Below are positions 31,574 to 43,200 of a DNA stretch of 64,000 bases, piece after piece; positions within the stretch are counted from its first letter, which is position 1, and each line of letters starts with the position of its first letter. The position numbers and the translations under genes are program-made. The stretch is from the NCBI RefSeq assembly GCF_963678635.1, contig NC_087071.1, positions 33,768,548-33,832,547 of the forward strand, written 5' to 3'. Source of the stretch: Symsagittifera roscoffensis (taxonomy: Eukaryota; Xenacoelomorpha; Acoela; Convolutidae). The notes under the pieces are model-generated. The model was not told the origin of the DNA. It saw only the letters and a list, made by a program, of their open reading frames with translations, and made no database searches.

Positions 31574-32284
31574 TACGAACCATTTTTAGTAGAACAGATA
31601 TTTTTTTACTATTTGTAATTTTTATAACATTTCTATCATCCCTCATCTTGACAATATGCAAATGTATAAAGAAAGCAAACATCACGACTACCATATTGGA
31701 CAACACATTCATTCACACAAGGTGAACCAAATCTAATCAATGATCCAATAGATATTTCTACGGATACAACAACATCCCCATCACTACCAGAAACATTATC
31801 ACTACCATCAACACCATCAATAAGTCAGATTTCACCAACGCCTTTTAACTTAAATTTCCCAAATAACCTCGACGCTAGATATCGAGAACAATCATCAACA
31901 AATATTCCTTTAAGACTAGACTGCAATACATTCACAGCACCTCCACCATTATTTGGACAACACCCAGAAAGTAACCGACTCCACAACTGGGCACTCAATA
32001 GACTACAATATAGACAAGACATCCACGAAGACATTCGTGATCATAACATCCAAATACTCCAACAAAATAGTCTACAATTAAAATTTGAAATCACGGTTAA
32101 ACTAAACAACATTACTCAACATCCCTACCCATTAAACCCACCAAATATAACAGCTCAATCACTACCACCACCATTTATAACAACTGAAGTAATATACAAA
32201 TACGACAGATATACCAAAAAGACAATTGGTTACATCACATTTTATAACCCATACTCAGGATTATCATACACATGTATATTCTAA
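31570..32284 (+). pseudogene. Membrane-anchored accessory ORF, one frameshift
   Basis: I do not recognise this frame. It opens with ATG inside the ATGA overlap and has an N-terminal hydrophobic segment (FLLFVIFITFLSSLILTIC) followed by a basic stretch, like a type II or III membrane protein. The first frame ends at TGA 31723. The frame one base ahead is open from about 31665 to TAA 32282 and carries a Pro/Ser/Thr-rich part (SLPETLSLPSTPSISQISP) and then an ordered-looking region with HNWALNRLQYRQDIHEDI. The simplest view is one protein of about 235 codons with a single frameshift near 31700. Its end overlaps the env start by 13 nt. Confidence 0.45.
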
Positions 32285-34773
32285 AAATATTAATTTTTCT
32301 CCAACTCTTTTTTCTAGTAATCTCCAATCAGAACACAAACCCTTCTCCCCGCACAGGACCCCAAGATTTATAGTAACACATTACGATTGTGAAGAAAATG
32401 AACAAAAAACACTACACAAATATGCAATAAATCAAGTATCACAATGCGAAACAGAACCACAAGCTATAGAAACTACAAATGTAATAGCGACACTAAATTC
32501 AAAAGCCCGAGCAACAACAGTTATAGGATATAAATTCACAGCAACATTTTCTGAAAAGAAAGTACATTGTTCACAAGTCTCAAATGGAAATAAAAACCGA
32601 CTTGACCACGAATCATTCTACCAGAATAATATCGAACGACTTTTACATCTCAATCCCGAGGATTGTAAAAACGAGTTACTCCGACTAAATATCACAAGAA
32701 ATAAAAACGCAGTTATTTCCAAGTTTTTTCAGATTCTGTACATCAAGCAGAACTTGAAAGATATCAAGGACATGAAAAATTAGATGAAAAATACCCATAC
32801 AACGGCGCACACGGAAGATTAACTTATGACATACACGATAAACACTGGATACCACATATTAGTATAAATAACCCATCAAACTGCAAAGCAGACACGAAAA
32901 ATAAAGGATATCAAGAAATAATGTTTTTCGATTGGAAAATACAACTCGAAAAAATACAATTCACACGCGATTTATCTGACAACACAATGATCTATCAAGG
33001 AATTAGATTACCTTGTAAAAACGATCAAGGCTATTGTGACCCTACAACACTAACACAAGCAACAATTGTTTGGTTCCCCGAAGACACATGTACAACATTT
33101 CAAGTAGCAAAAATACACGCTCGTATGATAAAGTTTCACGAAAAATAGTTTATACAATCAATTCCATATGAACAAGTAAATCCATCACGAAAACAAAGTT
33201 CTAATTTTAGAAACATACACAATATAGAAAATAAATTGACACGTTTTCAAATATATCAAGAAACAGAACTTGCATGTAAATACAGAAATCCACTTCACAA
33301 AACACAATACTCCGAAATATTAGTTGAATACGAAAAAGGATTCGACATGACCACTGGAAAAATAAAAATCGACCCATACGCCACAAGTCATCCTATAAAC
33401 GAAGGATCATCATATATTCCAGTTAATTTTCAAAAAGTAAAGGTCAACCTGGTGGACATCTAAAGCCCCATGACACTAGAAGCACACGTTTACAAGAACT
33501 ATCACTAATGAATAGTACATATTTCGGTAATATCCACTATGATATTCACTTAGATATGAAATTAGACTACACAATTAGCCGAATTTTTCAAGAAATGTCC
33601 CTCTCTGAATTAGAAACACTTCACCAACTATGCGAATTAGAAAGGACACAAATCCTACAATCACTTGCACTAGCAGTATTAAAAATACCCTACGCAGGAT
33701 ATTTACTATCAGGAAATAGATCAAATTTTTTAGACTATGAAGGAAACATTTTATGGTTTTATACCTGTACCAAAAAAGTATCACCACTATATGTTTTTGA
33801 AGATAAACGATGCTATAAAAGAATCCCTATCTTTTATAAGAATAAAGTACATTTCGTTGACACACTTTCAAGACGAACCTATTTCTGGGATATACCGCAG
33901 TCCCATGTGGATCAAAAAATAGCCACAATGTAGTACAACTGAACCCTGATGAAGATAAATATTACCTTCTTACCCCATATCCCACATTAATGCAATCACT
34001 CAAAAAATTTTCACCTGAAAGCATTAGAGCTATTGCTCGAAACCCAAATATTGACCTACAATAAATTGGAATATATTCAAAATCCGATATCCAACATCAC
34101 ATTAGAACACAACAATTCCAAGAATTATTAACACAAATGGACACTATAAAAAGACAATCAATTGACCAAAACTTACGCAAACTTGCCGAAACCGCAGGAT
34201 TTGCAGATATTTATACACAAGACTATAGCGGATATTTTAAAGACATTAAAGACTATATATATCTAAACGGTGAAAAATACCGACCACAAGATATCTCACC
34301 TATAATTATTTTTAGCTTTGTTACACTCAAAAATGAAATTCTTGATTTTCTAGGATGGCCCTTTTACATCTTAGAAAAATTAACTATTTTATACGCAATG
34401 TTTAACTTTATAGGATTTCTTTTTTCATTTTTAAAAGGAATCTATAATACATGCGCTATACACACACAAGCAAATATACAAGCAAGTGTATCACGCATAC
34501 CTTTTTGCAGGATTTTTTGGAATTTTTTCATCATCAATAAACAAAATTCTTTTAGACGCACAAATAAAAGAATACAACACAAAAATAGCAACAAGACAGA
34601 ACACATATGACGAAGAACATAACAATGTAGAAATAACGCCTACAGCACCACAGTTACCACCCCTACCACATAACCATCCATTATCCCTAGTCCCACGAAA
34701 TTTTCGAAATTTAGCAATAACACATAATCCAAATTTTAGACCAACCATATCACAAAGTCCCATCAACATATAA
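32272..34773 (+). pseudogene. env: env-like glycoprotein, broken by several frameshifts and stops
   Basis: Begins with ATG 32272 and a signal-peptide-like segment (ILIFLQLFFLVIS) in one frame, which ends at TAG 32371 after a frameshift. The ectodomain continues in other frames: to about 32730, then about 32730-33463 with a nonsense TAG at 33146, then about 33460-33890, then from about 33890 with a nonsense TAA at 34062, and from about 34490 to TAA 34771. Cysteines are spread through the ectodomain. A strongly hydrophobic segment near 34380-34450 (MFNFIGFLFSFLKGIY) is a likely membrane anchor, followed by a long tail. Position after pol, signal peptide, cysteine-rich ectodomain and membrane anchor indicate an envelope. 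This copy cannot make an intact product. Assignment to a fusion-protein class is not possible by eye. Confidence 0.7.
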
Positions 34774-36681
34774 TGACACATCATTCACTAGATGAAAATA
34801 CATATGAACAAATTATAGAACAACCCCATACCACCGCTTTTCAGTCTCAAAATAATAGTTTTTTTAGCCCACGATGAGCCGACAACTTGGATCCCTACAC
34901 CGCTCAAATTCCCACCCAACCAACCTCAATACTCCAATTACAATAATTCCACTTTTTGCTTTCCCGCCACCCGATTTCCCAACCAATAATATAACATCAG
35001 GCATGAATTCAGACACTAATTCACATATCTCAGTTTTATATTCCATTTCACAACTCAATAACCCAAATATTGAAACCCCTGATGAATTTGCAGACTCTGA
35101 ACCATCTCCATCCAATAATTTTCAAACCAACTCCTCAGTTTTTTCAAAACCTCCTTTTCAACCAATCCCACCAAATAACCCACTCCCATCCATTTCTACA
35201 CCCTCTTATGCTTTACAAGTCACCCCAACCTATTCTTCATTTCATTCAGACCGATCATCCAATTCTCCAGACACTCCCCAAATCTCCCAAGAACTAGATA
35301 ATTTTATCACCTTACAACAACAACCCTTCCACCTTGACACCCCCACTATAAATCAGATTTCATCCACAATAGAATCATCAAACCCACCTACCCCTACACC
35401 CTCTTCAGCTTATACCGCATCATTAGCACCATCATCCACATCCACCGAATCATCAACTATCACTAATAGAGCTTATCGCACTTTCAAAAGAAAGTTCCCA
35501 AACCATCCATTTCCAACAAAACCAGGAACAGACCGTGAATATATTAATCATCCAAATCACACTAACACGAAAGAATTTTTAGCAATCACCTTACCTTCAT
35601 TTCACAGTATACTTTGAACACCCCTAACGATACTAACGACACACGTAGTTTTGTAGATGAACAAGTTTTAATGCCTACACTTCATTGAACATCATATTAT
35701 CATTTTACTAACCCCCTTTGCCTACCTTTATCTAATACTCACATCGATATAGAAAGAAATCAAGATATGCTATATCGACTCACCACACCACTAACACATA
35801 GACAATTTACTTATATAGGATATAAAAAGTCACTAAAAACATACACTGCACCCCGAGCTAACGAATATACGCTAGAATATTACGATCACAACATCATCCG
35901 AGCTAACCAAGACCAATTTTTAGATGATGATCGTTTCGCTAACCCACAAATCACAGAAAAATTCTTCATAAAAACACCATATGTATTTACACTCAATATA
36001 TTTGATCGCAAATTCGACCACGTCATTTCTGAAGCACTAACCGACATGCAAGCTTACGAAAGTTTTAAAGAAAGATTTCAATTATTTTCACTAACCTTCA
36101 ATTTCCTTGCACCACAAGAACGCGATTTGCACTGCTCACACGACATTATGTTACGCACTAAACAAACCCACACATATACATATTATCGCTTCATACAAAA
36201 TCATTTTGATCTACACACTCCATCAAGACAACCACACCACCGTTTTCAATTTATTAACTCTAAATACACTTCACCATTTTTTCTTAACTTCACATATTGC
36301 ATCAAAGATACTAACCTTCACGGTATTCTTCGCAATTATGATCCCATAACCCAAATGTATATTTTTTGTCCCATCACGAAGACCTTCAACGCAGAAGAAT
36401 CCAGACCCTTCCTTATCCCACATGAATTTATTCAACCTATAGAAATCCCGATATTAGAATTCATCCACAACACTAAATACAATCACAAATTATATAATCT
36501 CATCCAAAACACACCTTATGAGTTTGCAGTTGGCACTGAAGAACTAAAAACTATTAAAGCACTTCAATTGCTTTGGCCACTGCTTCAAACTAAAAACATC
36601 ATTCGCATACTAGCAAAATTACTAACAAATTCCGACATAATACACGACATCTTCCCCCACGGTTTTTTCCCCGACGACTAA
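34773..36681 (+). pseudogene. Accessory ORF starting on the env stop codon (about 636 codons, broken)
   Basis: I do not recognise this protein. Its ATG (34773-34775) overlaps the env stop in a TAATG. The first frame is open to TGA 34875, which forms an ATGA with a further start at 34874. The next piece (34874-35617) is Ser/Thr/Pro-rich and looks disordered, ending in a basic segment (YRTFKRKFPNH). A shift near 35610 leads into a third frame, with one TGA at 35686, that stays open to 36681. The last 304 codons (from ATG 35767) are intact and look globular: aromatic- and His-rich, with a hydrophobic C-terminal part (LLWPLLQTKNIIRILAKLL). No enzyme motif was recognised. It could be a retroelement accessory gene or a captured gene. 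Confidence 0.5.
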
Positions 36682-37747
36682 CAGGTAAGTATAATTTATA
36701 CATATTCTTCACTAATAAATTTGAAATAAATACTAACCATTCTTTATCCTTGTCTTATTTAGATTTTTAGTCTTCATCCCACGATCACCTGCAAATTACA
36801 CAAAAGAAAAATTAAAAATAGAAAACTTCTTCAAATTCTTCAAAACTCTATTAATATTTTGCACTAGATAAATTCAATAAAAATCATACCAATGTAGTAA
36901 ATTAATTTATAAATTATTTCCCTAAAAGCAGTAATTCTAATAATGATGAAAATTTGTAACTTAATTTTTCCCCAAAAAACTAGCAGTAAAATTGAAATTC
37001 TATGTAGTAATTTGATAAAACGAAAATGCAGTACTAACCTTTTGATATTTCCATTTACTCGCACAAAAATTCTATCCAAACTCGCACAGCTCGCCCACGA
37101 AGAATTGTTTAAATAATGAATTTCAGTTTCAAGCTTTCACACTCAACAACTCTAACACACGATAACACGTTTCAAACTTTCCTTTAACCCGGTTGGAAAA
37201 GAATTATATACTAAGCAAAACTAACCAATGCAGCTTACTAAACACCACAAATCATAGAATAACAGCATGACTAAGGAAAGGAAACCAACGGTACCCAAAC
37301 CGGATTAACCCAGTTTAAAACTGGATAATTTATTCTTTTGAAGACTATTATAAAGTCAAAGAAAGAAATAATAAAACACAAAAAAGTCGAAAGACAAACC
37401 CATACCAAAAACAATTTGATTTTTGAAAAAAGGACACAACCAACGAAACATAAGAAAAACCACAATAAACCCAACATAAAACGTTATCACATAACAGGAC
37501 CTCTCACAGAAACCGCACGAAATCATACTCCCACTCCTGGCCTAACCCACCAGAGAGGACGTCCTGAGCATGCTCTATAGCCGGCCTAACCCACCGCGCT
37601 ACATCCACGCTTTGTGACCACACTTCTATTTTTAAAAAAGAGGTACTCAAGGGTGAGTAACTCTTCAAAATAACCGAACTAAAACAAAAAGCTTTTGTGA
37701 AAACAACTAACCAAAATCATAATTAAAACACCGAACTAATAAAAATT
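36682..37747 (+). other. Downstream end region of the retroelement, no gene seen
   Basis: A textbook 5' splice site, CAG-GTAAGT (36681-36689), follows the stop of the preceding frame, and TTATTTAG acceptor-like sequence lies near 36762. A purine tract AAGGAAAGGAAA is at about 37274-37285. CCTAACCCACC occurs twice (about 37542 and 37585), perhaps part of a tRNA-like or other repeat. The A/C-rich strand bias continues, so the element probably extends into this region, but no LTR could be paired with anything upstream. Confidence 0.4.
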
Positions 37748-38239
37748 TTATAAAATGTAAGTTATACCTTGCAGTATATAGATCAGCATACAACACCAAA
37801 GACGAACATCCAAAGACAAAATGACCCCACTACACTCGAAAAAGAATGGCCAACCACAATCAATATGCCGTCCACAATCACAACTCAAAGGATTTAGAGT
37901 ACGACTTGACTTCGCAGAAAAGGACTTCATTGAACTAGACCAATGACCACCTCGATGTTCAAGTATACGTACAGATCCGAGTAACCAGGCATCCCCTCCA
38001 CGCACAATCTCCACGCCATTCCCAGACTAGGTTGAACACAAAAGAAGTTCTCTACATGAAACAGAAAAACCTGTCATAGCAAACCATTCTGAAATCAGAT
38101 TTGAGTTTGTTGAGAAGACCCAGTCGTTGTCATAAGAAGACACAACGATTGATCCTGGAACTTCTCTACCAGGAGAACCCAGAAGAAATATGATGTTCGC
38201 CAAATACCAACGTCCATCATCCATCCTTTGAATTGCAGA
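37748..38239 (-). pseudogene. Unrecognised reading frame on the minus strand with one stop
   Basis: On the minus strand, one frame is open from about 38239 to 37748 except for a single TAG at 38027-38029. It encodes protein-like sequence, for example MDDGRWYLANIIF, PGSIVVSSYDNDWVFSTNS and GGHWSSSMKSFSAKS. Trp/Gly/Ser-rich stretches hint at a beta-propeller such as kelch repeats, but I cannot demonstrate the repeat period. The TAG may be a nonsense mutation. It borders the right end of the large retroelement and may be a host pseudogene or an exon. Confidence 0.35.
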
Positions 38240-38475
38240 AAAACTATTCTACCTAGTTTAAATTGAATCTGTACGATTTTGAAAAAGTGGCCTCTAAGTC
38301 TTCAACTCTAAGTCTTCAAAATATCGCGTTTTATGTCGGGAGGATTGGTTGAATCCAATTAACAGCATCAAAAAAAATGAAACTGAACAAATCGCCAATT
38401 TTAGCTTAAAACGTAGAAAACACTTGATGTGCTTTAAAATTCGCATCTCACTAAAGTTGAAAAAAACGCAACAAA

Positions 38476-39023
38476 AACAAGACTGCTCGTACCAGGGCGA
38501 GGCCCTGAAGGCTCCGACTGCCTCTTAAGGTCTATGGAGCATTAATAACATGGAAAAAATTGAATTAAATAAAACAAAACGAAAATTAAATTTTTTCTAA
38601 AATTTGAATTTTTTCAAATGAAAATCATCCCCCCACACGCCAGATAAAGTACAAAAGGATAGATTTTGCTCCCTGTAACAATTCAGTTATGGCATAAATG
38701 CTTCTTTCAACCAATTTGGAACGATTTCTAACACGGATTAACTCTCCGCTTACGGGTCAATAGCGCGAAATATATCGCGCGTTTATTGTCCAAAGTAGCC
38801 AAAATGACAATCTTTAAACCCCCGTAACTTTACGAAAAATGATCACAGGTGAAAAATCTTTTCAAATTTGAGCTCAGGACTCTATTTTTTTTCGAATGAT
38901 TTGAAAACGATTTGTCTAAAGAAATTCGAAATTTGTCTGAAGAAAGTCGAAATTTGTCTGAAGAAAAAAAAACCCACCCCGAGCACATATATTCCGGTAC
39001 TTTCGTATCGAAAGTCGGAACAA
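38476..39023 (+). repeat. 530-bp hairpin-ended repeat, full-length copy
   Basis: Starts AACAAGACTGCTCG, with the first hairpin CAGGGC-GAG-GCCCTG. It ends with the second hairpin region (a diverged CTTTCG-TAT-CGAAAG) and GTCGGAACAA. A short internal slippage, GAAATTTGTCTGAAGAAAGTC repeated, makes this copy slightly longer than others. No coding capacity. Confidence 0.7.
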
Positions 39024-40285
39024 AAATGTTACGAACACGTTTTTTTAAAGAAGAAAAAAAAATCAGCAATTACTTTTCAATGCATGATCAACTAATTTCC
39101 AAAACAGCTTAATGAAACTGTAGAGCTTATACAGTTTAAATGAAAACAAAATAATCAGGTCTTTGTTATTTGTAGAAACTCAAATATATAGTCGTTCTAT
39201 ATTGATTTCAAATTAAAAAAGGCAGAGAAAACCAAAACATCGTTTCCTGTTCCCACATTGAAAAAAAACATCCCCTGAACCGTTTGAAAGAGCTTCCTTG
39301 TAATTTACTGATCTGGTATTGATATGCACAATTTTTTAATTTAAAAAAAAACAATAAAATTATGGCTCTTCTCAATGATTTTCTTTCTCTAATCATGAAA
39401 CGAACTCTTTTTTGAGATTTTGATTTTTTAAAATCAAATAATCAAGAAAAATGTGGAAACGTTGACTCAAAAACTAAAAATAATGATATGGTTTTCAGCC
39501 AACAAGTTGGAGTTCCAAATTCCGTTTTTGTTTTAGCAAAAGTTTTACAAGCATGCTTTCAGATTTTAGCCGCAGGCTTTTGCAAGCATGCAATTTTGTA
39601 GAATCTCGCCGAAGATTTAATTTTTTTTTGTTTTCATTATTTTGACCAGCGTGTTCATGACAGAAAAGTTTACGGCATGAATTACAAAACTTTTCTGATT
39701 TTTTACTCAAAAAAAGTTTGAAGTTTTTGTCATTTTCAAGCTGTTTTAAAGCAAAATTTATCAAACAAAAAAACTATTTTATTGACAACATGGAGATATT
39801 TTAGAAAAAAAAGAAAAAGAAAAATAAAAAAAAAGTGAATCAATACAAAAGGGTTGAAGATGACCAGTTAGTCACATGCACACCATTTTTGAGATGTTTT
39901 CTTGTGGCATACATTAGCAGGATTATTTGATTCTCATCTGTATAATTTTTCAGATTTCAAAAAAAAACAGATTATTAGTTCAACCAAGTTATTTTAAATT
40001 AATCAGTTAGCATTTCCTAACTTAGTGTTTACTCACCATCTAATGAAAAAAATGTTCCAAGAAATGAGAGCCGTTGAGCCGTCTGAGTTACAATTCAAAA
40101 CAGCTGACAGAGTTGGGCTTGAACTTGACAAAAAGTTCAACCCTTACCAGCCTTTTACCGTTTGGCAGTTTTGAGATGTTTATGTATTTAGTATATCTTG
40201 TTTCAGTTTTTTTCTCGTTTTCATCTAACATCCAATAATTCATTAGGCAATTACAATCATTTTTCCTTGTTTCTGATTTAGTGTT
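39024..40285. other. Intergenic region 3' of the serine protease homologue
   Basis: No gene is seen. AT-rich sequence without a recognisable repeat. It should contain the 3' UTR of the minus-strand gene ending at 40286. Confidence 0.5.
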
Positions 40286-43200
40286 TCAATATGTCATCAT
40301 TGTTGATTGTATCCAACTATGCAAATTGGATACACTTGCAAAAAAACTTCCACCGTTGCAGATTTGACCAGCTGTATCTAATCGGTTGCTATAATAGCTT
40401 GCCACTCCGTAAAGACACTTTGGGGTAAATGTTTCACACTCAAAAGTGTAAAGAGGGATCCCGTCGTCCAAATGACAAATATTTGTGCCTTCAGTTGCGC
40501 TGTTCACACAAATCTGATCATTTCGACAAAACTTGTTCGTTTGGCCTTGAGGAGTTGTATTTGATTCAAAAATAGTTTGAAAGAAAAAACCTTCCTGAAT
40601 TTTCAAGCCCTCTCATATTTTTAGTTATTTGATTTTTATCTATAGTTCAAAAACTGATAACAATTGGTTAATTATAATGTTTTAATATAAGTGAGGCTTC
40701 ATGGATTATTCAAGAATATCCATGCGCGAAAAAAATGATCTGGTTGATAGCATGATGAAATTTGTTATCCAACAAGATGTAAAGCGAAAATTCTTCATCG
40801 GAAACACAATTTAAACAAACAAAACCTATAAAAAAATGAACAAGCCAAAACAGCTTGACCTTAAAAATAAATCAGTGCAGGTTCTTTTCGAGAAAAACTG
40901 ATGCTGAACGCTCTTCGAGAGTTCCAAAGTATTACAAAATGGCAACAATTTTTACATTTTATTCGCCCAAAAGAAAGGTTTTGAAATTGCATGGAGAAAA
41001 AACATTTTGGACCGTGACGGTTTCGCGTCTTTTCAAAATTGTTAAAAGAAAATTTTGAGAAATCGAAAATCTCTAAAAAATTGGGCACAAATAAAAACTT
41101 CAGTTGACTGGGTTAATTTCTGATATTTAATTATGCTAGAGGACCTTAAAAGAGGCCCCTTAAACCCTGCCAGAAAACAGAAAAATAAACATTACGACTG
41201 CCTTTTGGTAAAATTTGTCTGAAAGGTCAGAGAAACTTATGTTTATTTAACTTTTATGTTTATTCAATTTATCTCTTCAGTAAAAAACTTCAAAAAATTG
41301 GTTAATTTTAGTTTTTCTAATTATAGTGAGGCTTCAAGGATTATTCAAGAATAACAATTTTAAAAGAATATTTAATCTTTGATCGAATAGCTTTTGAAAC
41401 TTCGGATACCATTTTTTCTCGATAACACATTTAGCGAGGTCTTTACAAAAATTTTAAAGAACTACTCTACAAACAAATTTATTAAAAGACTTAATATAAT
41501 AATTTGTTGACCTTTTTAAGGGTAATTTTGAATTTAAATTGTTATTTCATTTTTAGTAATTTTAGTTTTCAGTTAAGGGTAAATTTCAATTGGTAATTTT
41601 AGTTGTTTGATCACTTCCAGCTGGTTCATATACAGATCGTGTATAGCTAAGAAAGTTGAATAGCCGAACTTATAAAACAATACTTGTAAGAATAATTCAA
41701 ACTTTTTGCAAAAAATTTGTCCAAATTAAGTTTCTTAGTTAAAATTTTGTTGGAACTTAAAAAAGTTGATTTATTGAGAAAAAAGTGAAATTTTATAATA
41801 AAAATTGGAATTAAATTTTTATGAAATCAAACTTTCGGCAGTAACCTCTATAACCCTGTCATGAGAATACCAAAAAACCTGTAACACAAAAATGGTTAGG
41901 CCCTGGTTCGTGTAATTTAGTTCAACTTGCGCTCGAAAAACAACAAGTTTTTCGGTTATACTACCTTATGTAATTGATATTTTTTAGATGAAGAAGAGGG
42001 CTCAAAAATGGTCCTGTAAAACAGAAGGATAATTTTGATCAGTAGTTGAAAAAACGCCCATTCCACAAGCGCCTGAAGAGGAAAAATCAAGCAATTACAA
42101 TCAACCAAATTTTTATCTTTACTATCAAAATTTTATCACGTTTAAAGTTTTTAAAACCAGCTACATTTTACTTGGAGCAACTTTTTGGTATATTTTGTTT
42201 ATAGTTTGTTTTAATTGCTTGCAAATGAACTTAAACTGAATGTAGATGACGTCTGTCAATTTTCGCAAGTCTCCTGTGATTTTAAATCAAAATGGATTAT
42301 TCATTAAGCTCATGTATCAAAATGGAAAACTGAATTTCCTGTAGTTTGATACACATTAACAAACAGCATTCGAAGGTTAGAGAAGCGCGGAAAATTTTGG
42401 ACAAAGACATGGTGTTAAGAGAACTTAAATTCATTCCAAGATAGTTTTCCGTACGACATTTAGCTTGAATTTTTCTAAAGTTTGTCGTACGGAAATTATC
42501 TTGGGATTCAATTATTTTCTCTTAGTTTATGTCTTCATCTTTAAATTTAATTCTAACTTATCAGAAAAAAATCTACGGAAGAAACCGTATTTTGATCAAA
42601 TAAACTAAATTTTAGGTTTATTTCTGTCAATTGATATCATTTTCAAATCACTGAGCGTTTATAAAAAAAACTGGGTGATTTGGTGTTTTTAACAGTTTTT
42701 TTCTTTACAAGCATCTAGAATCAATTTTGTAACATTATTTTAAGAATCTAATCAAAAGCACAGAATTTTTTCTATTTTTTATGAAGTTGACAATTTTTAA
42801 ATCAGGAAAAAAGCAACCATCTAAATTTAAAAAAAAAAATCAAAATCGAACAAGACTGCTCGTATCAGGGCGAAGCCCTGAATGTTCCGACTGCCTTTTA
42901 AGGTTCATGGAGCAGTAATAAACCTAAAAATTCAATGAAACAAGACAAAATGAAAAAAAAAATTCTGAAATTTGAATTTTTTATGAAAACCATCCCCCCA
43001 CACGCCAATATAAAGTACAAAAAGATAGATTTCGCTCCTTGTAAGAAACCAATTATGGCAAATAAGCTTCTTTCCACCAATTTGGAACGATTTCTAAGAC
43101 GGAATAACTCTCCCCTTACGCGTTAATAGCGCGAAATATATCACGCGTTAATTGTCCCGAATTGGCCAAAATGGCAATATTTAAACCCCCGTAACTCTAC

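Larger units (their letters stand above)
24394..36681 (+). mobile_element. 5'-truncated Ty3/Gypsy-type LTR retroelement with env and accessory ORFs
   Basis: In order: gag-protease, RT-RNase H, integrase, small hydrophobic frames, env, and a further accessory frame, all on the plus strand. Throughout, the plus strand is rich in A and poor in G, unlike the T-rich flanks; this is a common bias of retroelement RNA. No 5' LTR, primer-binding site or gag N-terminus is visible: recognisable gag begins close to 24400, where the flanking G-rich and T-rich sequence stops. I also could not identify a 3' LTR, so the right boundary is somewhere between 36681 and about 38250. Several frameshifts and nonsense codons show this copy is inactive, although many frames remain long. 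The order RT-RNase H before integrase and the DD35E and GPY-like features place it with Ty3/Gypsy or retrovirus-like elements. Confidence 0.85.

Noticed and set aside
36682-38250. 3' LTR of the large retroelement
   Set aside because: No segment here could be paired with sequence near 24 kb, and no purine tract followed by TG was convincing; the 5' end is truncated, so LTR pairing is impossible within the window.
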